Source: Opitutales bacterium (GTDB lineage Bacteria > Verrucomicrobiota > Verrucomicrobiia > Opitutales > UBA2995). Taken from it: 64,000 bases of DNA. The notes under the pieces are model-generated. The model worked only from the letters and a program-made list of their open reading frames with translations, made no database searches and had not been told where the DNA came from. The stretch is taken from assembly GCA_022824405.1 (NCBI GenBank), contig JAJDZZ010000015.1:63315-127314 (forward strand), in the 5' to 3' direction. The translations under genes and the position numbers were made by a program. This document shows positions 1 through 9,827 of the stretch, one piece after another (the first letter of the stretch is position 1; the number at the start of each line of letters is the position of its first letter).

Positions 1-361
1 CCACCGTGGACGATACGGGCACGACAATGGCCAGGGCGACCCCAAATGCTCCGGACAGGGCGGTGGCCACCCCGGAGATCCCCAGCAACACCGGCACCGG
101 TCGGGACCCCAGGCGCTGTCGCATGATCCAGGTGCGCAATAGGAAAAATGCTCCCGCGAGCAGGGTGAGCCCGGAAATGAATCGCGCCGCGCCGCCAATC
201 CCGAATTGCTCCCGGTTGGCCCCGATGGCGGCCAGCGACTGGGTCACTGCAGTGAGATCAGTGGCAGAAATCCGGCCGATGACTGCAGCGACGGTGGCAA
301 TTGCGGTAACGAGAAGCAGCCAACCCGCAGTTCGGGCCGCTGGGTCGCGCGGAGGAATCAT
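1..361 (-). CDS. membrane protein, N-terminal part (cut by window edge)
   Basis: Reading the minus strand from the ATG at 361 gives an open frame that runs off the window without a stop (120 codons visible). The start is preceded by a good Shine-Dalgarno (GAGGAG, about 6 nt upstream). The visible protein has a short polar N-terminus (MIPPRDPAARTAG), a hydrophobic segment at about residues 13-28, a second at about 70-80 after a loop, and a third at about 97-118. It is therefore a multi-pass inner-membrane protein. The pattern would fit small four-helix families such as DUF4386 or DUF998, but nothing diagnostic is visible and I do not assign a family. It lies 60 bp upstream of, and in the opposite transcriptional order to, the downstream end of the sulfatase, so it could be the last gene of the same minus-strand unit. 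Confidence 0.6.
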   Translation of the reverse strand, partial: MIPPRDPAARTAGWLLLVTAIATVAAVIGRISATDLTAVTQSLAAIGANREQFGIGGAARFISGLTLLAGAFFLLRTWIMRQRLGSRPVPVLLGISGVATALSGAFGVALAIVVPVSSTV

Positions 362-421
362 GAAACTCTCCTCTTCAGGCATCAGATGTGAACAACGCAA
401 TATCCGGTCCCGCAGCCAATG

Positions 422-1840
422 CTATTGCGGGCGGCCACGGACTTTCCAGGTGGGGTCCGGCACATGTGCCTCCTCCATGTACGTCACCGCCTGGGCTACG
501 ATGTCCGGATGCTGAGAGGCCAGGTTGTTGGTCTCTCCCAAATCGGCGCCAAGGTGGAAGAGCTCGACATTGCCATCCAGCATTGGCTGGCGGACGGCCT
601 TCCAGTCGCCAAAGCGAACGGCTTGCCGGCTGCCTTGTTCGTAGAATTCCCAGTAGAGATAAGCATGCTTCTTCTGATCCTCTTTTCCTAACAAGGCCGG
701 AAGAAAGCTGATCGATTGAAGACCATCCGGCACTTTTTGACCGGTGAGTTCGCACACCGTGGCATAGAAGTCGCCGAAGTAAGCCTGGTGGTTGGAGGTC
801 GAACCCGCTTTGATTTTCCCCGGCCAGCGGGCAATGGTGGCGACCCGAATGCCGCCTTCGTATAGGTCGCGCTTCATGCCGCGCAACGGTCCGTTGGCAT
901 CGAAGAATTCGGGCCGGTTGCCGCCTTCCCGGTGGTGGCCATTATCGGAGGTAAAGATCACCAGGGTGTTTTCATCGATGCCCCACTCCTTGAGCTTGGC
1001 CAGGAGGGCGCCGATATCCCGATCCATGCGCGTGATCATCGCCGCTTGGCCTTTGTCCGGTTCAGGCCAGTTTTCCGCCTCGTAGATGCCGTAGTCCGGA
1101 ACCTCTTGTCCATTACCCGTGCCGCGAGCGCCCTCGTTATTTGCGTGCGGAATGGTGAAAGGCAGGTAGAGGAAAAAGGGCTTTTTGTAATTCCTTTCCA
1201 GCCACTTCATGCCCTCGTCAAAGATGAGATCGTGCGAGTAGTCGACCCGTTCCTTGGCCCAACCGCCGCCCCTTCGCCCGCCTTTATCCATTTCCTGCTC
1301 GGGAACATTGCGCAGTTTCACCTCTTCCTTATTTCGAATGAGAAAAGTCGGGTAGTAATTATGGGCATGGAATTGGCTGAGGTAGCCATAAAATTGATCG
1401 AAGCCGTGCAGGTTGGGATGTCCGGTGGATTCGATGAGGTCGCCCAGTCCCCATTTGCCGAACATTCCAGTGACATATCCCACGTCCTTGAAGGCGGAAG
1501 CCACCGTCTTGTCCTCCGGGTGCAAGCGCTGGATGTCGCTGCTGGAATTGCCCCGCACTCGGCAGCGGCCCGTATGTTTGCCCGTCATCAAGACACAGCG
1601 GGATGGAGCGCACACGGTGGCTCCGGCGTAGAAGTCCGTCAACTTCATGCCCTCCGCGGCCATGCGGTCCAGGTGGGGCGTCTTGATTTTTTTCTGTCCA
1701 AAACTGCCAAGATCTCCGTAGCCGAGGTCGTCAGCCATGATGAAGATCACGTTCGGTTTCGTCGCATCCTGGGCGACGAGGGTGGGGGGGAGTAAGGTGG
1801 CCGATAGGCCGAGAGCGAGGAGGAGGGAAAGTGTTTTCAT
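422..1840 (-). CDS. sulfatase (arylsulfatase type, secreted)
   Basis: A 472-residue type I sulfatase that hydrolyses sulfate esters, probably on polysaccharides or aryl substrates outside the cytoplasm. Residues 1-23 are a typical signal peptide ([19 protein letters not shown], then VAQ). The frame is open to 1957, but that extension is Arg/Ser-rich and not signal-like, so the ATG at 1840 is preferred. Family marks seen: [16 protein letters not shown] (metal-binding Asp pair), CAPSR (C-x-P-S-R, where Cys is converted to formylglycine), [16 protein letters not shown] and the late metal ligands. The C-terminus [10 protein letters not shown] is typical of this family. It follows the formate dehydrogenase gene with a 16-bp gap, so the two are probably co-transcribed. 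The exact substrate cannot be told. A formylglycine-generating enzyme must be encoded elsewhere. Confidence 0.93.
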   Translation of the reverse strand: MKTLSLLLALGLSATLLPPTLVAQDATKPNVIFIMADDLGYGDLGSFGQKKIKTPHLDRMAAEGMKLTDFYAGATVCAPSRCVLMTGKHTGRCRVRGNSSSDIQRLHPEDKTVASAFKDVGYVTGMFGKWGLGDLIESTGHPNLHGFDQFYGYLSQFHAHNYYPTFLIRNKEEVKLRNVPEQEMDKGGRRGGGWAKERVDYSHDLIFDEGMKWLERNYKKPFFLYLPFTIPHANNEGARGTGNGQEVPDYGIYEAENWPEPDKGQAAMITRMDRDIGALLAKLKEWGIDENTLVIFTSDNGHHREGGNRPEFFDANGPLRGMKRDLYEGGIRVATIARWPGKIKAGSTSNHQAYFGDFYATVCELTGQKVPDGLQSISFLPALLGKEDQKKHAYLYWEFYEQGSRQAVRFGDWKAVRQPMLDGNVELFHLGADLGETNNLASQHPDIVAQAVTYMEEAHVPDPTWKVRGRPQ

Positions 1841-1856
1841 GGAGGAACTGCGCGGG

Positions 1857-3074
1857 TTAGCTCTGCTTGAACTGGGCCGCTTCCTCAGAGCCGCCCGTGG
1901 CGTTCCCCTCGGTGTAGGAGTGGATGCCCGTCCCGGCGAGGCCGCCGCCCTGCACAATGAGGTACTCGTCCCGGATGGGGCGGCCTTCCAGCCAGCATTC
2001 CAGAATCTCGCGGACTCCCGCCGCGTAACGAGCCTGGGCTGAAAGAGACGTGCCGGATGTGTGGGGAGTCATGGCGTGGTTGGGCATCGTTCTCCAGGGG
2101 TGATCGTTGGGAGGCGGCTGAGGAAACCAGACGTCGCCCGCGTAGCCCGCCAACTGGCCGCTTTCCAAGGCCCTCACAATGGCGTCCCGGTCGCAGATCT
2201 TGCCCCTGGCCGTGTTCACAATGTAGGCCCCGCGCTTCATTTTGCCGATAAGGTCGTCGTTGAACATGTGCTCCGTCTCCGGGTGGAGCGGGCAGTGGAT
2301 GCTGACCGCGTCGCACACGCTGACCAGCGACTCGACGTTCTCGTGGAAGGTCAGGCCCAACTCCCGTTCCACCTCCGCGGAGAGCCGGTGCCTGTCGGTG
2401 TAGTGCAGGTTGACGTCGAAGGGCTTCATCCGCTTCAGAAACGCCAAGCCTATCCTGCCGGCAGCCACAACGCCCACGTCCATCCCCTCGATGTCGTAGG
2501 ACCTGGAGACGGCGTCGGCGATGTTCCAGCCGCTCCTGACCACCCAGCCGTACTGGGGAATGAAGTCCCTTACCAGCGCCAGCAACTGCATGACCGAATG
2601 CTCCGCCACGCTTATGCTGTTGCACCACGTCACCTCGGCCACGGTTATGTTCCTGTCGATAGCCGACTGCAGGTCGACGTGGTCCGAACCTATGCCAGCC
2701 GTTATGGCCAGCTTCAGGTTGGGGGCCTTGGCAATGCGCTCCGCTGTCAGATAGCCGGGCCAGAATGGCTGGGAGATGACTACGTCGGCATCGGCCAACT
2801 CTTTTTCGAATACGGAGTCCGGCCCGTCCTTGTCCGAGGTCACTACAAACCGGTGTCCCCGTGCGGTCAGGAAGCTCTCCAATCCGAGGCCGCCGGAGAC
2901 GGACCCCAGGAGGTGGCCTCTGGTGAAGTCAATGGAGGACGGCGTGGGCATTGTCTGGCCGTCCGGGTAGTGGGTCAGCGCTGGTATATCTTCACGGGAG
3001 TAGTTGGGGGGAAAGCCATCCAACGGGTCCGGGTAGAGGACGCACAGCACCTTTTGAGCGGAGGAGGAATTCAT
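1857..3074 (-). CDS. fdh: NAD-dependent formate dehydrogenase
   Basis: A 405-residue enzyme of the D-2-hydroxyacid dehydrogenase fold. It oxidises formate to CO2 with reduction of NAD+ and is cytoplasmic and metal-free. It is very close to the methylotroph enzymes (Pseudomonas sp. 101 type, about 400 residues): [10 protein letters not shown] at the start, [37 protein letters not shown] (formate-binding Asn), the unusual NAD motif [18 protein letters not shown] (catalytic Arg), the [14 protein letters not shown] region (catalytic His) and [11 protein letters not shown] at the C-terminus. The ATG at 3074 has an AGGG motif 6 nt upstream and matches the family N-terminus. The frame stays open to 3263 and would add 63 unrelated residues overlapping the P450 gene, so that start is rejected. 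It may supply NADH for detoxification of C1 compounds or for the adjacent P450, but that link is inference. Confidence 0.95.
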   Translation of the reverse strand: MNSSSAQKVLCVLYPDPLDGFPPNYSREDIPALTHYPDGQTMPTPSSIDFTRGHLLGSVSGGLGLESFLTARGHRFVVTSDKDGPDSVFEKELADADVVISQPFWPGYLTAERIAKAPNLKLAITAGIGSDHVDLQSAIDRNITVAEVTWCNSISVAEHSVMQLLALVRDFIPQYGWVVRSGWNIADAVSRSYDIEGMDVGVVAAGRIGLAFLKRMKPFDVNLHYTDRHRLSAEVERELGLTFHENVESLVSVCDAVSIHCPLHPETEHMFNDDLIGKMKRGAYIVNTARGKICDRDAIVRALESGQLAGYAGDVWFPQPPPNDHPWRTMPNHAMTPHTSGTSLSAQARYAAGVREILECWLEGRPIRDEYLIVQGGGLAGTGIHSYTEGNATGGSEEAAQFKQS

Positions 3075-3234
3075 ATTGAAATCCCTAGCAAAAATTGGCT
3101 TGGAGTGTACATCAAACCATAATTGCCAGGAATATGCCTTTTGCGGCTCAAGCGCCGGGATGGTCGTATACGTCCCATCCTCAAACATTCCATAGGCCCG
3201 CAAATCTTCTTGAAGAGCAGAATCGCTGGGCGGA

Positions 3235-4473
3235 CTATTCCGGTTCCAACCAAAGTTCTTCAAGCCCTCGCAAGGTTATTTGATCGCGATACCGCGGCTC
3301 TTCCACTAGCCGGAAGGACTCGAATCGGGAAAGCAGTCCGGCAAACACGACACGCGCCTCCAACTTGGCCAACGGCGCTCCCAGACAGTAATGGATGCCA
3401 CGGCCGAACGAAAGATGGTTGCGAGGCGCGCGTCCGACATCGAACCGCTCCGGATCAGGAAAGACTTCAGGATCATGGTTCGCCGCCCCCAGTGCACATA
3501 GAATACGTTGGTCAGGCTCGATCCGTTTGCCGCCGATCTCAACAGACTCGCGGGCGATACGGCTGTCCAACTGAACCGGACTGTCGTAGCGCAGCATTTC
3601 GTCGATCGCGGAATCCAGCAGACTGGAATCATCCCGCAATCTCTCCAGTTGGTCAGGGTTCCTCAGTAGCGCCAGGGTACCGTTACCGATGAGGTTGCGC
3701 GTGGTCTCGTTGCCCGCGACCAGGACCAGGACAATATTGATCAACAAGTCTTCCCGACTCAAGCGTTCACCATCCTCCTCCGCGTTCACCAAGGCAGTGA
3801 CCAAATCGTTCCGGGGACGGCGTCGACGATCCTCAGCAATCTTCTCAAGGTAATCGAACAATTCCTCAACAGTACGTTGAAGGTCTTGGATCTGCTGGCT
3901 GTCGAGCAACGGGTCCACGTCGAGGGCAACTACTTCAGACCACTCTCTGAACTGGTCGCGGTCCTCTGGCGGAACACCCAGTAACTCCGCGATTACGGTG
4001 ATGGGCAAAGGGAACGCGATGTCTTGAATCAGGTCGAAGCGCGGTTTCCCGGCAACCTCGTCCAGGAGTTCATCAACCATTTTCGCTATTCTAGGCTCCA
4101 ACGAATTCACCGCCCGAAGCGTGAAACCATGCGCAACGAGCCCCCTGACCTTGGTATGTTCCGGGGGGTCCAGGTCCAGCATGCTGATGTAGGGCAGGTA
4201 GCCGAAATCGCGGCCCAGGTTTCCGAATCGACGGTGGTCCCGCAACACCATATCGATATCTTCGTATCTGGTCAGAATCCACCCGTCGGAGGTCCGCATG
4301 CGATGCACCGGGTCTTTGCGTCGCAACTTTTCATACTGCGGTAACGGATTGGCCCTAAGCTCCGACGACAGAGGATTGAAGTCCACCCCGGATTCGAGAC
4401 GCTCAAGGGCCAGCAAAACACGCATGGCAAGCGGTTTGACCACAACGTCAAAAACTCGATAAAAAAAGCTCAA
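3235..4473 (-). CDS. cytochrome P450
   Basis: A 412-residue soluble bacterial class I P450, a heme-thiolate monooxygenase needing a ferredoxin and reductase that are not encoded nearby. Seen: DLDPPEHTKVRGLV (helix C), AGNETTRN (I-helix oxygen-binding region A-G-x-E/D-T-T), EMLR (E-x-x-R), a PERFD meander and FGRGIHYCLGAPLAK (heme loop with the Cys ligand). The longest frame starts with TTG at 4473. An ATG at 4425 would give 396 residues and still keep the conserved FNPL segment. Neither start has a clear ribosome-binding site, so the N-terminus is uncertain. The stop is 160 bp upstream of the formate dehydrogenase start. The substrate is unknown. Confidence 0.93.
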   Translation of the reverse strand: MSFFYRVFDVVVKPLAMRVLLALERLESGVDFNPLSSELRANPLPQYEKLRRKDPVHRMRTSDGWILTRYEDIDMVLRDHRRFGNLGRDFGYLPYISMLDLDPPEHTKVRGLVAHGFTLRAVNSLEPRIAKMVDELLDEVAGKPRFDLIQDIAFPLPITVIAELLGVPPEDRDQFREWSEVVALDVDPLLDSQQIQDLQRTVEELFDYLEKIAEDRRRRPRNDLVTALVNAEEDGERLSREDLLINIVLVLVAGNETTRNLIGNGTLALLRNPDQLERLRDDSSLLDSAIDEMLRYDSPVQLDSRIARESVEIGGKRIEPDQRILCALGAANHDPEVFPDPERFDVGRAPRNHLSFGRGIHYCLGAPLAKLEARVVFAGLLSRFESFRLVEEPRYRDQITLRGLEELWLEPE

Positions 4474-4580
4474 ACCGATAGAAATTTACTTTTTGGCGCT
4501 GCCTCCGAACAAGGGGTTTAAAGGCAAGAATGATCAAATTCGCATTTGTACATCGCAGATGATTTTCTCATCAGTCAAAA

Positions 4581-5072
4581 TCAGGGCATCGTTCCATACG
4601 GAAATGACGAATGATGCAAATTGATGCGCAGCTTGCCATGCTCGTCCTTGAAGTAGCCAAATGTGTACTCCACCTTGGCTACTTTTTCGGTATTCGCGTC
4701 TGTGAAGAAGTAATTACCCATTACCGTGGCCGAGCCTCCATTGATGATAATGCCAACGTTCTCAAATCGGATTTTGCTCCACGGCCGGACAGCAAAACCG
4801 TGATCTTCAGGCACATTTCCCGTCACAAAATAGGATATGGCTTCTTCTCTTGTTGAACGAAACTGTCTTTCTGACGCCATCGAGGGCTTAAATAGAACCA
4901 GGCCGTTACCATAACCATACAACGTATCGACGACCTCTTCGGCCAGCGCCCTATAGTCCTCTTTTTGTGTATATGCCTGACCGATAGCGACAATTGCGTC
5001 GGCCCAAATTCTTTGGGCCTCCAAGACTTCTTCCTCAACAATACTATTATTTTTTGCCAATACCCTCTCCAT
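4581..5072 (-). CDS. SnoaL/NTF2-like small protein (often mis-named phosphoribosyl-AMP cyclohydrolase)
   Basis: 163 residues from the ATG at 5072. The start overlaps the 3' end of the large VCBS gene by 26 bp, suggesting translational coupling. An acidic helix (EEEVLEAQRIWADAIVAIGQ) is followed by LAEEVVDTLYGYG, VLFKPSMA, AISYFVTGN, then strand-rich blocks (IRFENVGIIINGG, GNYFFTD, VEYTFGYFKDEHG) and a final LRINLHHSSFPYG. This order resembles SnoaL-like alpha+beta barrels in marine bacteria that are sometimes annotated phosphoribosyl-AMP cyclohydrolase; that name looks unjustified because no HisI metal motif is seen. The relatives I recall usually carry a signal peptide, and this start gives none. 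A longer frame reaches 5315 but its extra part is a shadow of the upstream gene. Function unknown. Confidence 0.7.
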   Translation of the reverse strand: MERVLAKNNSIVEEEVLEAQRIWADAIVAIGQAYTQKEDYRALAEEVVDTLYGYGNGLVLFKPSMASERQFRSTREEAISYFVTGNVPEDHGFAVRPWSKIRFENVGIIINGGSATVMGNYFFTDANTEKVAKVEYTFGYFKDEHGKLRINLHHSSFPYGTMP

Positions 5073-8000
5073 GTTGCCTGATCTCCACATAGGTCCCGTC
5101 AATCTTCTTCCGATGACGGGTAACTTCTCCGGAGGGCCACCGTACTTCAATCTCGATCTCCTCGTTGGGAAGGGTTTCCCCCAGGCCGAAGAACAAGGTC
5201 GAGGTCGACTGGGACAAGTATCCGCCCCCGGCGTAAACCTCAGCCGTCTGCCGTCGACCGCTCGCATCCGTAACCGTAACCCGTGAACCCACCGCGGCCA
5301 GGTTGCCGGGTTCACCCTTCAGGTTCACAGCCAGCGGCCGGTAACCTGCTTGACCGGTGTTCTCGAAGGCGTGGATGGGACCGTTGTTGACCCCGACGAC
5401 AAAATCGACCCATCCGTCCCGGTTGAAGTCGACCGAGGTCAGGCTCTTGGCATCGCCTGGGACGATAAGCCCGCTCCGATGAGGCCAGACGGCGGAGAAT
5501 GTTCCGTCTCCGCGTCCTTCCAGGAGGAGACTGACTCCCCCATCCATACGCGTCGTCTCCCTCTGAGGGCTGTGGAAGTTTTGCACGACGTAGAGATCGC
5601 TGAATCCATCCCCATTCACGTCGGTCAGGGATAATCCGAAACCCGGCGAGATTTGCGCTATGCGCGGAAGAGGTTGGAAGGAGAAGCTCCCGTCACCCTC
5701 GTTGATGAGTATTCCGGAGGCCAGTTCGTTAGCCTCCAATTGCAAGGACGTATCGAGGCATTCGGTGGTGTAGATTTCCTCCAGCGACGCCTTGGCGAAA
5801 TTGTGAAAGGAGACGAACTGTTCCGAGAGGAAAGGCATGGCGGCGGTGGAGCAACTGCGCCCGCGGACCGGGTATAAGGTATCTTGTTCGTATTTCGCCT
5901 CCACCAATCGCATCTCGTCCAGCCCACCGAACTCGCCATAGTAGAGGTAGACCGGCTTCTTCGGACTCGGGTGGTACTTGGTATTGAGACCGAAGTTGCT
6001 CACCGCGTAGTCCATGTCGCCGTCATTGTCGATGTCGCGGCCGGCGATTCCGTTCCACCACCCCTGCAAGTCCGCCAGTCCCGCCAGTCCCGTCATATCG
6101 GTTAACTTTCCACGATGGTTACGGTAATATTTCACCGGTCCCCACTCGTGGGTGACAAACAGGTCCAGCCAACCATCGCCGTCCGCATCGGACCACAAGG
6201 CCGAAGTGACCAGGCCGGTCTCGACTAATCCAGGGGCCAGCTTTTCCGTTTCGTCCGTAAACGCGCCACCCGAATTGACCAAGAGACGGCTGGAGGGCGT
6301 TTCGGGATAGCGACGCGGCACCAGCCTGCCGCCGACAAAAAGGTCGAGGTCGCCATCGCGGTCGAAGTCCGCAGCGGCCGCCACGCTCCCGCTGCTACGA
6401 TCCGCTGGCAACACATCGCTGCCAACTCGGTCATATGCGCCGGAACCGTCGTTGACATAGAGACGGTCCCCCAGCAGGAAATCACCCGGCCACCGCCCCA
6501 AGCCGCCGCTCACGACGTAGAGATCGTCGTCGCCATCGCCGTCGAAATCAAAGAAGAGTCCACCCATATCCTCTCTCGCCGCATCGTCCTGAAAAGTTGA
6601 AACGCCCATGCCGCCCTGTGCAATCCCGGCTTCCCCTACATGAAACACGCTTCCCGCCTGACCCGATGCTCCTGCCACGAATGCCGCAAGGTTTCCCGTC
6701 CCGTCGTTTCGCGTCCAGGCCATACCGGGTCCCAGCCGCGACATCCGGTTCGGAAGCAGGGGCTGGTCCGCGAAGTCGTTGTAGGCATCCTCCTGATGCT
6801 CGATGCCGGCAAGACCATTCCAGCGACGGAAACGGGGTTCCTTTGAATCCTTATCGTCGGCCCCGGAGGTCCGGCCATCCTCGGTAATGGTGTAGGCCCG
6901 GCCCGCCTCGAGACCGTGGTACTCGCTCGTCCCCCCGTTGGGCCACCGCACCGCGAGCTTGCCAACCACGGTGGAGTTTCCGAGCCCGAAGTGCAGAGCC
7001 GTATCGTCCGAGGAAACGTAGCCGGCCACGGGGGAAAGGTAGCGCACCTGGTTGCCCTGGTCGGTCTCGACCCGAACGAAGGCGCCCAGGGCATACCGGT
7101 TGCTGGTGGTTCCTCGAAGATGAACAATGAGCCGGTTTCCCGTTGTCCCTTGATTTCGGTAGATGGAAACCGGTTCATCGAAATTGTTCACCACCAGATC
7201 CAAGTCGCCATCTCCATCGAGGTCGGCGGTGGCGGCGCCGAAACTCACCCCTTCATGATCGAGGCCCCAGCTTTGCGAGACCCTGTCAAAATGCAGGTCG
7301 CCGGTATTGCGAAAGGCCAGATTGCGCTCTCGTAAAACCGGGGAATCGAGAATAGCCCGCCCACCTCCAGGGCTACCAAAGCCACCCTTCCGCGCCTGCG
7401 CAGCGAGCAAATCGCTGTTGAACCAGTTTCGCGTCATGCCATTGCTGACAAAGAGATCCAGCCATCCGTCGTTGTCGAAGTCGTCGAGCTTGGGCGACCA
7501 GGTCCAATCCGTATTGCTCAATCCCGCCAACTGAGCCACTTCCAGGAAGCGTTCGCCGCCGGAGTGGAGGTAAACCGCATTGGCCATATACTGACGCGGC
7601 TCGGCCGATTCCAGGAACCAGCCGTCGGCATCCATTTCCCCCATGTTCAACTTCTGCTTGTAATGGGAGGTGCCCGCCATGTCCGAGGCAACGAAATCCA
7701 GGAAACCGTCGTTGTTGATGTCTCCGGCATCCGCCCCCATGGAAAACCATGGAGTATGGGGAATAGCCTTCCGAATGACATCCGTGAAGGTTCCATCCCG
7801 ATTATTTCGATAGAGTTTGTCCGGGCCTTTGAAGTCGTTGGCGACATAGATGTCCGGCCACCCGTCCCCGTTGTAATCCCACCAGACCACGCCAAGACCC
7901 ATGTCATTGCCTGTGATTCCGGAAGCTTCCGACACGTCGGAAAAGCGGCCTTCCCCGTCATTACGATAGAGCCGGTCCTTCTGTCCTACCTTAATGTGAA

Positions 8001-8799
8001 CTCTGGTGCCGTCCGGTTTGGTCATGAATCCTACCGCGTCAGCATAGGCCTCGGGCACGACGCGCTGACCGTCCACTATCTCAAATTTGACGAACTGCCC
8101 GTAGGTATCGGGATCGATATACCTCCAGGTCAGGAGATAGGCATCGAGATCGCCATCGCGATCGTAGTCGGCGAAAGCCACCTGGGTGCTCGAACCGACA
8201 AAGGCGAGGCCTGCTTTCTCGGCCCGTTCTACAAAGGTGCCGTCTCCCTGGTTGACATAGAGTCGGTTGGGTGAGTCGTAGGAACAAACGAAAAGGTCGA
8301 GATCACCGTCGTTCTCGATATCCGCGAAGGCGGCTCCCATATCCCACGTAGCGTCATCCTCGATCCCGGCTCCTTCGGTCACGTCCTCGAAGCGAAAGTC
8401 TCCCAGGTTTCGGTAGAGACGGCTCCCTCTGAATGCCCGCGTCAGGAATACGTCGACTTTTCCGTCATTATCATAGTCCCCCAGCGCCACACCGCCTCCG
8501 AGGGAACCGTCCAGAAGCCACTCGTTCTTGAACTTCTCCGGCGGATCCCAGGAGAAGGTGAAATCTATGCCGGTACGCTTGGCTTCGAGCTTTTCGAAGA
8601 GAGTATCCCCAGACCCGGGGGAAGCCTTTGCCAAGGGCTTCCAGGAGATATCGGCCGGATGCACGGGAGCTTCCCCGGCCGCCCCGAGTAACGAAGCCAT
8701 CAAGGCAAGGGAAGCGACCGGAAATCCGAGCCTAATCCCGGATGGGAAATTGCGGGTTAACGGTCCAGCTGTCAAAGCGGGGGTTTTATTGTGTCGCAT
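5047..8799 (-). CDS. giant FG-GAP/VCBS repeat protein with two ASPIC/UnbV domains (CRTAC1-like)
   Basis: A 1250-residue exported protein. The N-terminus carries a basic stretch and a hydrophobic core (FPVASLALMASLLGAAGEA), consistent with a signal peptide. The body has many calcium-binding FG-GAP loops of the D-x-D-x-D-G type (DYDNDGKVDVF, DIENDGDLDLF, DYDRDGDLDAY, DYNGDGWPDIY, DFDRDGDLDLF and others), predicting beta-propellers. It falls into two homologous halves, each ending in an ASPIC/UnbV domain: one with GNRLIVHLRG and VRWPNGGTSEYHG near residues 565-650, the other with VNLKGEPGNLAAVGSRV and VRWPSGEVTRH at the C-terminus. The ATG at 8799 has AAGAAAG just upstream. The open frame extends to a TTG at 8832 inside the FKBP gene. 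Such proteins are common in Verrucomicrobiota and Planctomycetes; a surface or adhesive role is inference. Confidence 0.9.
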   Translation of the reverse strand: MRHNKTPALTAGPLTRNFPSGIRLGFPVASLALMASLLGAAGEAPVHPADISWKPLAKASPGSGDTLFEKLEAKRTGIDFTFSWDPPEKFKNEWLLDGSLGGGVALGDYDNDGKVDVFLTRAFRGSRLYRNLGDFRFEDVTEGAGIEDDATWDMGAAFADIENDGDLDLFVCSYDSPNRLYVNQGDGTFVERAEKAGLAFVGSSTQVAFADYDRDGDLDAYLLTWRYIDPDTYGQFVKFEIVDGQRVVPEAYADAVGFMTKPDGTRVHIKVGQKDRLYRNDGEGRFSDVSEASGITGNDMGLGVVWWDYNGDGWPDIYVANDFKGPDKLYRNNRDGTFTDVIRKAIPHTPWFSMGADAGDINNDGFLDFVASDMAGTSHYKQKLNMGEMDADGWFLESAEPRQYMANAVYLHSGGERFLEVAQLAGLSNTDWTWSPKLDDFDNDGWLDLFVSNGMTRNWFNSDLLAAQARKGGFGSPGGGRAILDSPVLRERNLAFRNTGDLHFDRVSQSWGLDHEGVSFGAATADLDGDGDLDLVVNNFDEPVSIYRNQGTTGNRLIVHLRGTTSNRYALGAFVRVETDQGNQVRYLSPVAGYVSSDDTALHFGLGNSTVVGKLAVRWPNGGTSEYHGLEAGRAYTITEDGRTSGADDKDSKEPRFRRWNGLAGIEHQEDAYNDFADQPLLPNRMSRLGPGMAWTRNDGTGNLAAFVAGASGQAGSVFHVGEAGIAQGGMGVSTFQDDAAREDMGGLFFDFDGDGDDDLYVVSGGLGRWPGDFLLGDRLYVNDGSGAYDRVGSDVLPADRSSGSVAAAADFDRDGDLDLFVGGRLVPRRYPETPSSRLLVNSGGAFTDETEKLAPGLVETGLVTSALWSDADGDGWLDLFVTHEWGPVKYYRNHRGKLTDMTGLAGLADLQGWWNGIAGRDIDNDGDMDYAVSNFGLNTKYHPSPKKPVYLYYGEFGGLDEMRLVEAKYEQDTLYPVRGRSCSTAAMPFLSEQFVSFHNFAKASLEEIYTTECLDTSLQLEANELASGILINEGDGSFSFQPLPRIAQISPGFGLSLTDVNGDGFSDLYVVQNFHSPQRETTRMDGGVSLLLEGRGDGTFSAVWPHRSGLIVPGDAKSLTSVDFNRDGWVDFVVGVNNGPIHAFENTGQAGYRPLAVNLKGEPGNLAAVGSRVTVTDASGRRQTAEVYAGGGYLSQSTSTLFFGLGETLPNEEIEIEVRWPSGEVTRHRKKIDGTYVEIRQHGEGIGKK

Positions 8800-9757
8800 C
8801 TTTCTTATCCAGATTCTTCTTAATAGAATCAAAGTACTTGTTCGCCTGGGCCCTCATCTGCCGCATGGCATCGTCCGGCACCTGTTGCGCCGATCCGGGA
8901 GGCTGCCCTGGCGACGGACCATCGAGAACCTCGAGGAGTTCAACTTCGAGGGTAAGCGTTTCTCCCGGTTCGATGGGCCCGTATCCGTTGTCCTTGTAGG
9001 CGAGATCGGGTGGCACAAAAAGCGTTGCTTTCCCGCCTTCACGGATGAGCCGGAATCCATCCTGAAGCCCCGGCACGAGCCGTTGCAGAGGCAGGACGGC
9101 CGGCTTCTTGCCCTCGTAGGTGTTGATGTAAGTCTCACCATTCAGACGCGATCCACGGAGATGGAAGCTGACTGTCTTGGAAGGATCGGGCGATTTTCCT
9201 GTTCCTTTCCGGATGATCATGTAGCGGAGACCACGTTCCGTCTTCAGAGTTGCTCCCTCTGCATCGAGTTGGGCAAAAAAGGCGTCGCCCTCGGCTCGGT
9301 TCTTTTGGTTCGTTTCTTCCCGAATGGTGTTCAACTTCGATTCCGAACGTTTTCGATGCTCCGCCATGAGGGCCGATAGCTCGGATACCCGGGTTTGAGA
9401 ATCATAGCCGGCCGGCGGTTCCATATCGCTCACATTGCGCTTGAGACCGCGCACTATGGCCTCGAATTCTTCCTCACTCAATTCGGCGTCGATGCTGAAA
9501 ATTTCCCCGATTCGGTAGCCGAACGCCTCGTAAGTGGCCAAGTCGAAGGTGCGGGTCTCGGAGGTTGGCGTTCCGCCGGTATTGACCGAACCAGGGGTTT
9601 TCTCCTTGGAGCTTTCTTCTTCCGCTGCCCCGAGACTGGCGAAGCCGAGGTAGAGGAAGGCGAAGAAGATTCGCCGATTGAGGAAAGAATCCCTCCGACC
9701 GTTGATCGGTTGCACGAATAGGAAATCGCTTTTCTTAAAGGAAAACAGGGGGTCCAT
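8786..9757 (-). CDS. FKBP-type peptidyl-prolyl cis-trans isomerase, exported
   Basis: About 323 residues from the ATG at 9757. A hydrophobic segment (FFAFLYLGFASLGAA) preceded by RR and followed by EEESSKE acts as a signal peptide or lipid-free anchor. Residues about 70-180 resemble the Mip/FkpA helical dimerisation domain (YRIGEIFSIDAELSEEEFEAIVRGLK; then a long charged helix). The FKBP fold follows: GLRYMIIRKGTGKSPD, VSFHLRG, LVPGLQDGFRLIREGGKATLFVPPDLAYKDNGYG and LTLEVELLEVL. The VPP-L-AY motif is typical of catalytic FKBP. It would assist folding of envelope proteins in the periplasm. The frame is open to a TTG at 9802; no start has a clear Shine-Dalgarno, so the N-terminus is unsure. The 3' end overlaps the next gene by 14 bp. 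Confidence 0.9.
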   Translation of the reverse strand: MDPLFSFKKSDFLFVQPINGRRDSFLNRRIFFAFLYLGFASLGAAEEESSKEKTPGSVNTGGTPTSETRTFDLATYEAFGYRIGEIFSIDAELSEEEFEAIVRGLKRNVSDMEPPAGYDSQTRVSELSALMAEHRKRSESKLNTIREETNQKNRAEGDAFFAQLDAEGATLKTERGLRYMIIRKGTGKSPDPSKTVSFHLRGSRLNGETYINTYEGKKPAVLPLQRLVPGLQDGFRLIREGGKATLFVPPDLAYKDNGYGPIEPGETLTLEVELLEVLDGPSPGQPPGSAQQVPDDAMRQMRAQANKYFDSIKKNLDKKDATQ

Positions 9758-9827
9758 CGTGGGGTCAGTGATGACACCGCTGGCAATCCGAGGCAATCGC
9801 AAATCAACAACCCGTGTTTCCGCCGCC

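Noticed and set aside
3075..3263. 63-residue N-terminal extension of the formate dehydrogenase frame
   Set aside because: It overlaps the P450 gene end, lacks a ribosome-binding site, and the ATG at 3074 fits the family start exactly.
4581..5072. Calling this gene phosphoribosyl-AMP cyclohydrolase (hisI)
   Set aside because: The sequence has no HisI metal-binding cysteines; it looks SnoaL/NTF2-like.
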